Source: Corynebacterium sp. p3-SID1056
Lineage (GTDB): Bacteria > Actinomycetota > Actinomycetes > Mycobacteriales > Mycobacteriaceae
Assembly: GCF_025152525.1 (NCBI RefSeq)
Contig: NZ_JALXXL010000006.1
Coordinates: forward strand, 62,001-126,000
Direction of reading: 5' to 3'
DNA length: 64,000 nucleotides
Both the position numbers and the translations under genes were made by a program. Shown here one piece after another: positions 44,289-52,999 of this stretch. Positions within the stretch are counted from its first letter, which is position 1; every line of letters begins with the position of its first letter. The notes under the pieces are model-generated. The model was not told the origin of the DNA, did no database searches, and was given only the letters and a program-made list of their open reading frames with translations.

Positions 44289-46541
44289 CTACATCGGGAA
44301 GATGCCGGAGGCCCACGCCGCGCCTGCAAGCAGCGCGACAATCCCGCCGATTGCGCCGAGCACGGCCAAGATAATGGTCGAGTTCGCGGGCCGGTTCTTC
44401 GATGTCTGGGGGGACGCGTCCTGTTCGCTTTCCCCGAGTTCTGCGCCCAGCTTCGTCTTCGCGAGTTCCTTGACCTCCGCCGAGGCGTTCGGGTCGGAGA
44501 GGATCTGCTCGCGGACACGCGTTGCTTCCGACTTGGAGTAGTCCAGCAGAGACAGATCGTAGTGCTCAGTGAACACTTCGTCGCCGTCGGCGTTGTGGAC
44601 GCGGACCTCCAACGGCATGGTTGCGCCCTTTAGGCCCGCGACGCCGGTGATCGGAATATCGAACTTCACAGAAGGGTCCGCAGATAGCTGGCCCGGCACG
44701 CGGATCCGTTCGGAATACTCGCCGCCTGGGTAGGTGACGGAGAGGTCAAAGTCGTGCAGGTCCAGGCCCAGGTTGCGCAACTCGGCCGTGACGGTGTTGT
44801 CGTTGCGGGTGGTGATGATGGAGTTGACTTCGGCGTCGATAAGCCGAAAGCCCGCTTGCCCATCATTGTCCTCCGCGGCGGCCAACTCCAGCTCGCGGGC
44901 GGTGACGTCCTTGTGGCTGGAAACTGTGTCATCCGTGCCCGCAGTTGCCTTCACCCTGCCGATGAACTTGCCGCCAAGGTCAAGGTGCTCCCAGTCAGGG
45001 GCGACAGCATAGGAGCCGGTGTAGCAGGAGTACTCGCCGCAGACGCTGCTTTCGCGGCTGCCCTTGGAGGTCTCGGTGCTGTAGTCGAACTTGGAGAACT
45101 GGTAGAGGTAGTTCATCGCCGACGAGTAGTTCTTCAGCAGGTCCTCGGTCTCCACGCGCGTGGGCGAAAGTACGGAGCCCGTGTGCGTGAGGCCAAGGTT
45201 GTGGCCGAACTCGTGCAGGATCGTGTTGCGTAGTTGGTCCTGGCCGGTGAGGTAGTCGTGTTTCGCCACGTAGAAGACGGAATCGCTGACCAGTCCCATG
45301 CCGGTGGAATAGTCGTTGGCTTCCAGGCGGTCGCCAATCATGCCGACTCGGAACACCGACGAGCGCGAGCCCAGGAGGCGGTCGCGGTCGGCCGCGAGTT
45401 GGGCGTTGTGGTTGTCGCCTTTGAAGTAGAACTCTTGAAAGTCTTCGGTCGCGCCGCCGTAGCGAGTGCCGTAGTTCGGGATGTTGGTGTACATCTCGCC
45501 TGCGTCGATGTGCAGGTTGATGCCTCTGCTATCGAAGAGCTCGACGAGCTGGATCAGCGCGGCCCGAGAGGGGCGGTAGACGTTTGCGTTCGCGGCTGCG
45601 CACTCGGCGAAGTCTTGAAACCCTTCAGCATCTGCACCGTAACGCTGATCGCGGTCACACCCCAGCGTTTCCCACTGCGACTTCGACCAGTTCAACTGCA
45701 GGAATAGATCGGGTCGCTCCGGGTCAGCGCCCCACAGCTGGAGGGGGAACTGGTCGCCGTCGGCGGTAGTAAACCCTTCGCGTTCCCATGCGTCCGGAAG
45801 GCCGTCGCGGTCGGAATCCACTGCGGACTCCTGGGTGGTGACTTCCATCTCCATCGTGGCTGTGAGCGAACCTTGTGCAGCTACTGTCTCCTTCCACGAG
45901 CCACGCTGGTAGGACGCCCCTTCCCCGACGTGGCCAACCTTGCCCGCAGCAGTGGTCTGTTCCTGGACGTTGTCGACGCCGGAGGCAGCGGGGTTGTGGT
46001 AGCGCAGCGTCGTTTCGTAGCCGCCTTCGGCCGGGGCGAGGACAAACGCGCCGTCGTGAAAGCGCGCCTGCTGCTCCTCGTAGTCCATCAGGCGCGAATT
46101 CATGTCGACGGCAAACTCGCGTGCTTCATCAGCCAGGTTCTCCAAGGTGACATCGACCGTGATCTTGGTCTTCTCCACCGTAAACACGCGGGTGACCCGC
46201 ACGTTTCGCGCATTGTCCTCGTGCGTCAAGGTGATCACGTCCGCGCCGCCGCGCGTGTGCTTTTCCACTGCGGTATCGCTGGGGAGGTAGCGCACCTTCA
46301 CCCCATCTGCCTGCATCGCCATGTCGAAGCTGCCAGACATCAGACCGGCAACCGAGTACGGGTGCTCAAACGTGAATGTGGTGGCGCGCCCCTTCGACAC
46401 GTCGACGACGGCAAACCCTTCCTCGTCGCCGCTCGGCGTCATGTGCACGCCAAAGGGCATGTCCTTGACCGCTGCGAAAGTCGGTACTGGCGTCATCAGC
46501 ATTGTTGCTGTGAGCGCGGCAGCGCCGACACGCCTGCTCAT
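44289..46541 (-). CDS. Membrane-anchored zinc metalloprotease A
   Basis: 750 residues: signal peptide (1-23), a beta-rich N-terminal domain (about 30-235), a calcium-type loop DSDRDGLPDAWE (242-253), the conserved block WGADPERPDLFLQLNW (270-285), and the catalytic zincin motif HEFGHNLGLTH (443-453) with a Met-turn-like SAMNY (474-478), so a metzincin-type HExxHxxGxxH enzyme. A C-terminal beta domain and a Lys-rich helix precede one transmembrane segment (about 722-744) and a 6-residue tail. No LPXTG. GGAAAG lies 8 nt before ATG 46541; a GTG at 46550 would overlap the upstream stop as GTGA. Last of three linked genes. The substrate is unknown. Confidence 0.82.
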   Translation of the reverse strand: MSRRVGAAALTATMLMTPVPTFAAVKDMPFGVHMTPSGDEEGFAVVDVSKGRATTFTFEHPYSVAGLMSGSFDMAMQADGVKVRYLPSDTAVEKHTRGGADVITLTHEDNARNVRVTRVFTVEKTKITVDVTLENLADEAREFAVDMNSRLMDYEEQQARFHDGAFVLAPAEGGYETTLRYHNPAASGVDNVQEQTTAAGKVGHVGEGASYQRGSWKETVAAQGSLTATMEMEVTTQESAVDSDRDGLPDAWEREGFTTADGDQFPLQLWGADPERPDLFLQLNWSKSQWETLGCDRDQRYGADAEGFQDFAECAAANANVYRPSRAALIQLVELFDSRGINLHIDAGEMYTNIPNYGTRYGGATEDFQEFYFKGDNHNAQLAADRDRLLGSRSSVFRVGMIGDRLEANDYSTGMGLVSDSVFYVAKHDYLTGQDQLRNTILHEFGHNLGLTHTGSVLSPTRVETEDLLKNYSSAMNYLYQFSKFDYSTETSKGSRESSVCGEYSCYTGSYAVAPDWEHLDLGGKFIGRVKATAGTDDTVSSHKDVTARELELAAAEDNDGQAGFRLIDAEVNSIITTRNDNTVTAELRNLGLDLHDFDLSVTYPGGEYSERIRVPGQLSADPSVKFDIPITGVAGLKGATMPLEVRVHNADGDEVFTEHYDLSLLDYSKSEATRVREQILSDPNASAEVKELAKTKLGAELGESEQDASPQTSKNRPANSTIILAVLGAIGGIVALLAGAAWASGIFPM

Positions 46542-46546
46542 GTGTT

Positions 46547-48091
46547 TCACTTTCCACCGCCTAACTGGCTCAAGGCCCACTGGGCACCGGCGCCTATCGC
46601 CGCCATCGCCACCATCACCAGCGGAATCCACCACGCATCCCGCACGCTCGAGGTAGCAACCTCGTCCTGCGGCGTATCCGCGGTGAGCCGGACCTTCTTG
46701 TCTTGCCCATCGACGCGCAGTGTGACCTCGTAGTCCGCGCCCCGCATCGCATCCTCGGGAACGGTGGCCGACACCTTGCCGGTGGCCTTATCAACGTCGA
46801 GGCGAACCCCTCCGTTGTCGATGATCTCGACGTCGGACTCGGCCGCGTCGAAAATCTCCATTTCCTTCCCTGGCGGAAGCACTTGCGCTGTGCGTTCTTG
46901 GGGCTGAGCGGAAGGCGCGGCAAGCTTCAGCGGCACCTTCACTCGCGACTGGGAGCCGTCCGCGTAGCTCACGCGTACCTTCAACACACCCTCCTGCGCG
47001 CTTTGGCTCGGAGTCGCGGAGATCCTTCCGGTGGCCGGGTCAATCGAGATCCGCCAACCGGAAAGCTCCGGGTTATCGGCACGCAGCCACCAGTACTCCG
47101 CGTCCTTTGGCATCGTTTGCTCACCGGTCTGCTCCACCTCAGCGCGCTCGCCTGGGGCAGCCGTCACCGGCCCCCAGCCCGGGGTGTAGCGTTTCGCAGC
47201 AGGCAGGGCGGTGATGTGGAACGCCGCCTTCGCGGTCGTTGTCTCGCCGTTGGGCAGCGTGCCAACCACCGGTACCTCGATGGTCTCGCCCACCCGCGCG
47301 TCCACGCCGGCGGTATCCAGCGTGACTCGGCCGGTACGCGCATCCACTTGCGCGTTGGTGGCATCCGTAGAAAACACCACCCCGGAAGGGACCGGCTGGC
47401 TGGGAAAGTCTCTCCCCTGGTGCGAGATGGTCGCCATCGGTGCAGCGCTTGTCGCCTTGCGGCCCTGCTCCACGGAGGTCACGGGGTACTGCAGCGCCCG
47501 CAGCGTTTCCGGGCCCGTCACCTTCACGTTCACCGTGCTGACCTGGCCGGCGGACGTACGCACAGCGACTTCGTAGTCCCCCGGTGCCGTGCTCGCTGGC
47601 GGCATGGCCTCGATCGTGCCGTCGTCAAAGACCTCCACCCATTGCGGGCCAGCCTTCTGCTCAACGGTCACACCACTCGCGTCCCCCTCGATCTGTGGGT
47701 GGATCGCAGACCTGCCGCCCGCAACGACGGTGAAATCTGACCAGGTGAAGTCCACCTCGCGCTCGGGACCAGTAAACCTTGTCGTCGTGTCCTGCGGCCG
47801 GTTCAGTTCCACGGTCCCGATGACTGGCTCACTACCTTCGGTAATCACGCGGTACGTGTACGTGCCGCGCGGCACGTCGAAGGCGACTCGCCCCGCATAG
47901 TCGGTGACCCCGCTCAGCTTCACATTTGGGTCGTCGTTGTTTACCACCTCGACTACCGCAGCTTCGATGGGGTCGCCTGCTTTCTGCACGTTGAGCGTGA
48001 ACTCCACGGTCTCTTGCGCCACAGCGACTGGGGCGACAGCGACGGCAGCGGCCACCGTCAGTGCCGCGAGAGGGTTCGGCATCCAATGCAT
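46547..48091 (-). CDS. Adhesin-like surface protein with Rib-type repeats (short)
   Basis: 514 residues: signal peptide (1-25), one Cna_B/carboxypeptidase-regulatory-like beta domain (about 26-100, VTDYAGRVAFDVPRGTYTYRV), then about four repeats of roughly 90 residues (110-193, 200-295, 298-392, 400-472) of the Rib/YPDG type, with markers GRVTLDT, GRISATPSQSAQEG and YADGSQSRVKV. A transmembrane segment at about 487-507 and a 7-residue tail end the protein. It is homologous to the C-terminal half of the 1089-residue protein of this cluster. AAAGGGG precedes the ATG. It lies between metalloproteases B and A with gaps of 29 and 5 nt, so it is cotranscribed with them. Confidence 0.78.
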   Translation of the reverse strand: MHWMPNPLAALTVAAAVAVAPVAVAQETVEFTLNVQKAGDPIEAAVVEVVNNDDPNVKLSGVTDYAGRVAFDVPRGTYTYRVITEGSEPVIGTVELNRPQDTTTRFTGPEREVDFTWSDFTVVAGGRSAIHPQIEGDASGVTVEQKAGPQWVEVFDDGTIEAMPPASTAPGDYEVAVRTSAGQVSTVNVKVTGPETLRALQYPVTSVEQGRKATSAAPMATISHQGRDFPSQPVPSGVVFSTDATNAQVDARTGRVTLDTAGVDARVGETIEVPVVGTLPNGETTTAKAAFHITALPAAKRYTPGWGPVTAAPGERAEVEQTGEQTMPKDAEYWWLRADNPELSGWRISIDPATGRISATPSQSAQEGVLKVRVSYADGSQSRVKVPLKLAAPSAQPQERTAQVLPPGKEMEIFDAAESDVEIIDNGGVRLDVDKATGKVSATVPEDAMRGADYEVTLRVDGQDKKVRLTADTPQDEVATSSVRDAWWIPLVMVAMAAIGAGAQWALSQLGGGK

Positions 48092-48120
48092 TGCAAAGCC
48101 CCTTTGTAGTGAGAAATGTC

Positions 48121-50205
48121 TTATATGAGGTTATTGGTCCAGGCGTACGCCGCCCCGCCGATGAGTGCGAGGAGCAGCACGATCGGCACCGCGATCGCCG
48201 CGCTCGAGCTTGACTTTTCGCTCTGCTTGGGCTGGTCCTTCGGCGTCGGCGTGGGCGTTGCTTCTCGACGCTCCGCTCCCTGCATCGCCGTCGTCGTCGC
48301 GGGCGCTTCACCGGCGCGCACCGGGATAACGAGGCGATCCTCGAAGGCCGTTCCCCCATGCACCGTGCTGACCCGCACATCCAGCGGCATGTTGCCCGCT
48401 GCCGTCGGAGTCACAGGCACGCGAATCGTCGTGGTGTTATTACCTGTCCGCACGCCACCGAGCACGACCTGGGTGGTGGTTTCTCCTGCGACCACGTTGA
48501 AGCGGCCAATATCCAGACCCGGGTTGCTCAGCTCCAGGGTGACCTCTCCCGCTTCACCAGCGGTCAGCTCGCCCTCATCGACGACGTCGACGTCAACGTG
48601 GCCGTTCTCGCTTTCCGCCAGAGCCATCTGCGCATCACGCTGTTCCAGGGCGCGGGCATCTACCTGCTCTGCCTTCGCGCCGGCCGTGCCCACAGGCTGG
48701 CCGAGGCGCGCGGAGTTGAACGCAATGTTGTCCCAATCTGCCGGGACGCGGTAGTCCCCCGTGTAGCAGTCCACGCCAGCGCGGTTGCACTCTACAGGCA
48801 GTGGTCCGCCCGACACTGACTCCTCGTCCGAGTAGTCGAAGTAGCTGAACTGGTAGAGGTAGTTCATGACCGACTTGTAGTTCGGCAGGTAGTCCACATC
48901 AGGCACCTGACCGGCCGCTGCTGCCGCACCATTATGGTTCAAGCCCAGGTTGTGCCCCAACTCGTGCATGATCGTATTGCGCAACTGGCTCTCTTTTGTC
49001 ACGCGCTCGTGCTTGGCCACATAGAAGCCATTATCCCCCAGCAGAGAAACGCCGACGGAGTAGTTACCGGGGTTCATCATGCCGCCCACGACACCAGAGT
49101 GGAATACGGCGGAGCGCTGCCCCAGCAAGCGGTTGACGTTGTTGACCATGCGCAAACCCGGGATGGTGGATTTGAAGTAGTACTCCTCGTAGTCCTCGGT
49201 TTCGCCACCGTGGCGCGCGCCGTAGTTCGGAATGTTGGAGTAGTACTCACCCGCATCGATGTGGAGTGCGATGCCGTGCTCGCCAAAACGCTCAACAAGC
49301 TCATCAAAGCTCTTGCGCGCGGGGCGATAGCTGGTGGTCTTTGCCTCTAAGCACTCAGCGTGCTCGGGGCGGGAAAAGCAGTCGAGGGTCTCGTACTCGG
49401 AACGCATCCAATTCATCTGCAGGAAGATGTCGGGGCGGTGCGGGTCTGCACCCCACTCGTGAAGTGGCAAGCGCGTGCCGTCGGCAAGCGTGACCCCCTG
49501 TTCCTCCCACAGGTCCGGAAGGCCATCGCGATCGCTGTCGATTGCGGACTCCTGGGTCTCAAACGTAAACGTCGCGCTTGCGGTAAGCGTCTCGCCAGCC
49601 TCTACCTGCGCTAACCAGCGTCCGCGTTGGAATTGCGCGTTCCCCGCGGCGATACTACCGAGCTCACGGGAGGCAGTCGTACCATTGAAGGTCGGCGCGA
49701 CGCCCGAGAAGTGTGCGCCCGGGAATGCAATGACGGTGTCGTAGCCGCCGTACTCAGGGACAACGCTGAAGCGGCCGTCGGCAAAAGTACCAGCGAGCGC
49801 CCGGTCCGTGTTGATGGAGTTGGTCAGGTCGACCTGGAGGTAGCGCTCTTCTGCGCCCATGTTCGTGACGGTGACCTGGACGTCAACGACGTTACCGCGC
49901 GTGTGGATCTCCCTCTTCACGCGCACCTGGCGCTCGGCGTCTTCGTACTCGACGGCATTGTCCTCGACAACAGCGTTTGCAGGGGCCATACTGCGGGCCC
50001 CTTCGACCATGATGTCGGTGTACAGCGTGCTGCAGAGCTTCCCAGCAACCGAATCCTCATCCTTGTAGGTCAACTGGGCCAAACGGGAGGCATCCAGCTC
50101 AACCTTGGAGGTCGGGACGGCCGCATGCGCAACGACTGGCTGCCCACCGAGCACCAACGCAACCCCCATCGCAGCCGCGGTGCACGCCCTTGCCAGCCTC
50201 TTCAT
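48121..50205 (-). CDS. Membrane-anchored zinc metalloprotease B
   Basis: 694 residues, paralog of A and C. Signal peptide (1-29), N-terminal beta domain, DSDRDGLPDLWE (223-234), WGADPHRPDIFLQMNW, HIDAGEYYSNIPNYG, and catalytic HELGHNLGLNH (414-424) with SVMNY (445-449). A Pro/Thr/Lys linker (about 640-665) leads to a C-terminal transmembrane segment (about 669-689) and tail NNLI. A Leu replaces Phe in the HExxH core, which is tolerated in the family. AAGGAAGGA precedes the ATG. First gene of a three-gene unit B-adhesin-A. Secreted by Sec and held in the plasma membrane. Confidence 0.82.
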   Translation of the reverse strand: MKRLARACTAAAMGVALVLGGQPVVAHAAVPTSKVELDASRLAQLTYKDEDSVAGKLCSTLYTDIMVEGARSMAPANAVVEDNAVEYEDAERQVRVKREIHTRGNVVDVQVTVTNMGAEERYLQVDLTNSINTDRALAGTFADGRFSVVPEYGGYDTVIAFPGAHFSGVAPTFNGTTASRELGSIAAGNAQFQRGRWLAQVEAGETLTASATFTFETQESAIDSDRDGLPDLWEEQGVTLADGTRLPLHEWGADPHRPDIFLQMNWMRSEYETLDCFSRPEHAECLEAKTTSYRPARKSFDELVERFGEHGIALHIDAGEYYSNIPNYGARHGGETEDYEEYYFKSTIPGLRMVNNVNRLLGQRSAVFHSGVVGGMMNPGNYSVGVSLLGDNGFYVAKHERVTKESQLRNTIMHELGHNLGLNHNGAAAAAGQVPDVDYLPNYKSVMNYLYQFSYFDYSDEESVSGGPLPVECNRAGVDCYTGDYRVPADWDNIAFNSARLGQPVGTAGAKAEQVDARALEQRDAQMALAESENGHVDVDVVDEGELTAGEAGEVTLELSNPGLDIGRFNVVAGETTTQVVLGGVRTGNNTTTIRVPVTPTAAGNMPLDVRVSTVHGGTAFEDRLVIPVRAGEAPATTTAMQGAERREATPTPTPKDQPKQSEKSSSSAAIAVPIVLLLALIGGAAYAWTNNLI

Positions 50206-50664
50206 GCGGCACGTCCTTCCTTGTACGAAAAACTATGCACGGCCCGCTTACCCCGCACCTCAAGTTTTATGCACTTTTAATGCAGGGAGGGCCGCGCTTA
50301 CTGGAACTTAAAGTTACCGGAAACGCCACAATAAACAATGTGTTGAACAATAAATGGCCCGGTCGTCGACAGTGGTATACCAACTTTTCATGGCAATGAT
50401 TTTCCACTTTCGTTGCATAATATTCACCCGCTGCGGCATTATCCAGCTAGAGGCACGTTGATGCCTCACATATTTGGGCGTGATTTTCCCAGAAAGCTCG
50501 CCCCCACCAGCCAGGCGAGGCTAAACGCACACTCAGGTTACAGTCCGGGCACCACAGCAGTGTTATGCAGCCCAACACAGTAATGTGACACACACTAAAG
50601 AGAGACCTCTTCACACCTCACGGGCCGCGCGGAAAATACGCCTTTTTATGATTTTGCTCACACC
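50206..50664. other. 459-nt AT-rich intergenic region inside the surface cluster
   Basis: No reading frame with coding character on either strand. It separates metalloprotease C (ends 50665) from metalloprotease B (starts 50205) and must hold the promoter of the B-adhesin-A unit. It is clearly AT-richer than its flanks. ACAAT occurs three times at 50328-50351, two copies as AACAAT at 50334-50339 and 50346-50351 (12-bp period). I found no convincing intrinsic terminator after metalloprotease C. Confidence 0.5.
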
Positions 50665-52986
50665 CTAGATAAGGCCCTGGCTCATCGCCCACCCCAGGCC
50701 AGCAGCGCCGACACCACCAAGCGCAAGCAGCACAGCAATCACAATTGCCACACTGGAGGGCCCCTCAGCAGGCTTCTCCTTCTGCGTGCCGTCCGCGCCC
50801 CGTTTGGTGTGTTGGTTAGTGGGCTTCGCCGCCGCGGGATCCTCGATCCCGTCCAGCTTCGACTTTGCAAGACGCTTAACCTCAAGGCTCGCGTCGGAGG
50901 CGAGCACCTCGTCGAGCACCCGGCGCGCCTCTTCCGCAGTGTAGTCCAGCACGGAGACCTCGTAGCGCTCCGCGAAGACGCGCTCGCCGCTGTGGTTGGT
51001 GATCTGGATGTGCACCGGCATCACTGGGCCGGTCAGGCTCGCCGCGTTCTTGATTGGGATGCGGATCTCACTCTCATCGCCGGCTTTCCCGATTGCCGGC
51101 AACTCGACGACCTGGCTGTGGCGCTGCCCGCCCGGGTACGTTGCTTCTACGGTAAAACGCTCCACGTCCGCGCCCAGGTTGCTGATCGTGCCCCGCAGCG
51201 CGTTGTCGGAACGCGAAGTCACGATGCCGTTGACACCATCGCGGGTGGTGTCCATGTAGAACCCGGCGCGGCCCGAGTTTTCCGCGGCCGCGTTGGCAGC
51301 TAGCCTCCGCGGGTCCTTCTCATGATGCTCGTCTTCGTCAATCTCGCCGCTGCCGGTGGTCAGGTCGCCCTTGCCCACGTTGAAGCCGGGCAGGTCGAGG
51401 TTCGCCCAGTCGGCGGGAATGACCACGTCGTGCTCGCCGCACTCGCCGGACTGCAGGCAGCCATTCACCCTGGTTTTGGTGTCCTCACCCGCGTAGTCAA
51501 AGAGCTTGCCGAACTGGTATTGGTAGTTCATCACCGACTTGTAGTCCGGCAGCGAGAGATCCCCGCGCAGGGGGTTCTCCGGGACCAGCGGACCCGAGTG
51601 CCCCAGCCCGAGAGTGTGGCCGAACTCGTGGAAGATCGTGTTGCGCAACTGCTCCTGCGTGGTCATATCCTTGTGGTTCGACACGTAGAAGGCCGAATCG
51701 CTCACCAGTGCCACGCCGGAGGAGCGGTTATTCGCCGCCATGCGGTCACCGATGATGCCGAGGCGGAAGACGGATTTGCGGTCGCCGAGGAGGCGGTCGC
51801 GCTCCTCGATGAGCCTTTCACCCTGTGTCTTTGCGTCAAAGTAGTACTTCTCAAATGGCTCGGTCTTGCCACCGCGCGGTGTATCAAAGCCCACGAGCGA
51901 CTCGGACTGGTAGGAGTCGCCGGCGTCGATATGCAGCGCAATGCCCCTCTTTTCAAACACTCCCTCAAGCTCCCGCAGCGTGGCAGTGGTGGGACGGTAC
52001 GAGTTCACATTCGCAGTGGCGCAGCCCGCAAACTGAGCAAACTCAGGCGCAGTCGGCGCGAAAGCGTGCTGACGGGAGCACTGCATCGTCTCCCACTCGG
52101 CCTCCATCCAGTTCAACTGCAAGAACAGGTCCGGGCGTTTGGGGTCGGCTCCCCAACGGTGAATAGGCAGCTCGGTGCCGTCCGGCAGGCGCACTCCCTT
52201 GACTTCCCACTCGTCGCGCAGCCCGTCACCGTCGGTATCAATCGCGGAGTCCTGCGCAGCCGCCGCGATGTCTACCCCACCTTCAAGGACGTCGCCCGGG
52301 GCGAGGGTGTTTTCCCAACGCGCCATCTGGAAGCGCGGGGTATCGCCGCCCAGCACCCCGGTTTTGCCCACCTCGATCTCCCCGCGCATGTCCTTCATGG
52401 AGGCAGAGCTCGCAGGATCAGCAAACGCAACCGTCGTTTCGTAGCCCTCGGATTCCGCGGCCACCTCAAAGGCCCCGCTTGCATTTACCTGTGCATGCAT
52501 CCCACCCGGGTTGACGAACTCATTTGCCAGGTCGATCGTGATGTCGGCCGGCGCGTCGCTCACGTTGCGCACCTGCACGGTGGCGCGCACGGTGCCATCC
52601 TTAATCCGGAACGTGCGCGTGACCTCAAGCTGGGTGCGCGGGTCGGTGAACTTGAACTCCACCACGTCCGCGCCATCTTCGGTGTGCGTGCTTGTATCTG
52701 CACCCCAAAACGGCGGCAGGCGGTATCCTCCGGTGCGGATCACGGTGTGCAAATTGAACTCGTGCACACCCACGGCCGCGGCCGGGTGGACGAACGTAAA
52801 GCGGGAGCGGGAGTCCTTGCGCAACTCTGCGTCGATCCGCTCCCCCGTTGGCCGCGAAGTCTCGCCGGTCACGCTCACCGTGATCTCGGACTGCGTGGTA
52901 GAAGCGCCTGCTGGCGGGGCAGCCACAGCGCCGAATGCGAGCGACGCACAGGTGGCAATGGCAACGGTTTTCAGTGAGAAATGCAT
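50665..52986 (-). CDS. Membrane-anchored zinc metalloprotease C
   Basis: 773 residues, paralog of A and B. Signal peptide (1-28), N-terminal domain with VFTV-like strand pairs (40-240), DTDGDGLRDEWE (250-261), WGADPKRPDLFLQLNW (278-293), catalytic HEFGHTLGLGH (453-463), SVMNY (484-488), a cysteine pair GCLQSGECGEHD, a C-terminal beta domain and helix DYTAEEARRVLDEVL, a Lys-rich linker, transmembrane segment (about 746-767) and tail SQGLI. The C-terminal helical part matches that of A (DYSKSEATRVREQIL). It starts 13 nt after the large adhesin gene, so they form one unit. Confidence 0.82.
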   Translation of the reverse strand: MHFSLKTVAIATCASLAFGAVAAPPAGASTTQSEITVSVTGETSRPTGERIDAELRKDSRSRFTFVHPAAAVGVHEFNLHTVIRTGGYRLPPFWGADTSTHTEDGADVVEFKFTDPRTQLEVTRTFRIKDGTVRATVQVRNVSDAPADITIDLANEFVNPGGMHAQVNASGAFEVAAESEGYETTVAFADPASSASMKDMRGEIEVGKTGVLGGDTPRFQMARWENTLAPGDVLEGGVDIAAAAQDSAIDTDGDGLRDEWEVKGVRLPDGTELPIHRWGADPKRPDLFLQLNWMEAEWETMQCSRQHAFAPTAPEFAQFAGCATANVNSYRPTTATLRELEGVFEKRGIALHIDAGDSYQSESLVGFDTPRGGKTEPFEKYYFDAKTQGERLIEERDRLLGDRKSVFRLGIIGDRMAANNRSSGVALVSDSAFYVSNHKDMTTQEQLRNTIFHEFGHTLGLGHSGPLVPENPLRGDLSLPDYKSVMNYQYQFGKLFDYAGEDTKTRVNGCLQSGECGEHDVVIPADWANLDLPGFNVGKGDLTTGSGEIDEDEHHEKDPRRLAANAAAENSGRAGFYMDTTRDGVNGIVTSRSDNALRGTISNLGADVERFTVEATYPGGQRHSQVVELPAIGKAGDESEIRIPIKNAASLTGPVMPVHIQITNHSGERVFAERYEVSVLDYTAEEARRVLDEVLASDASLEVKRLAKSKLDGIEDPAAAKPTNQHTKRGADGTQKEKPAEGPSSVAIVIAVLLALGGVGAAGLGWAMSQGLI

Positions 52987-52999
52987 CTTCTTCTACCTT

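Noticed and set aside
51322..52977. 551-codon frame antisense to metalloprotease C
   Set aside because: The minus strand carries signal peptide, zinc motif and membrane anchor in one frame, and the plus frame has none of a real protein's traits.
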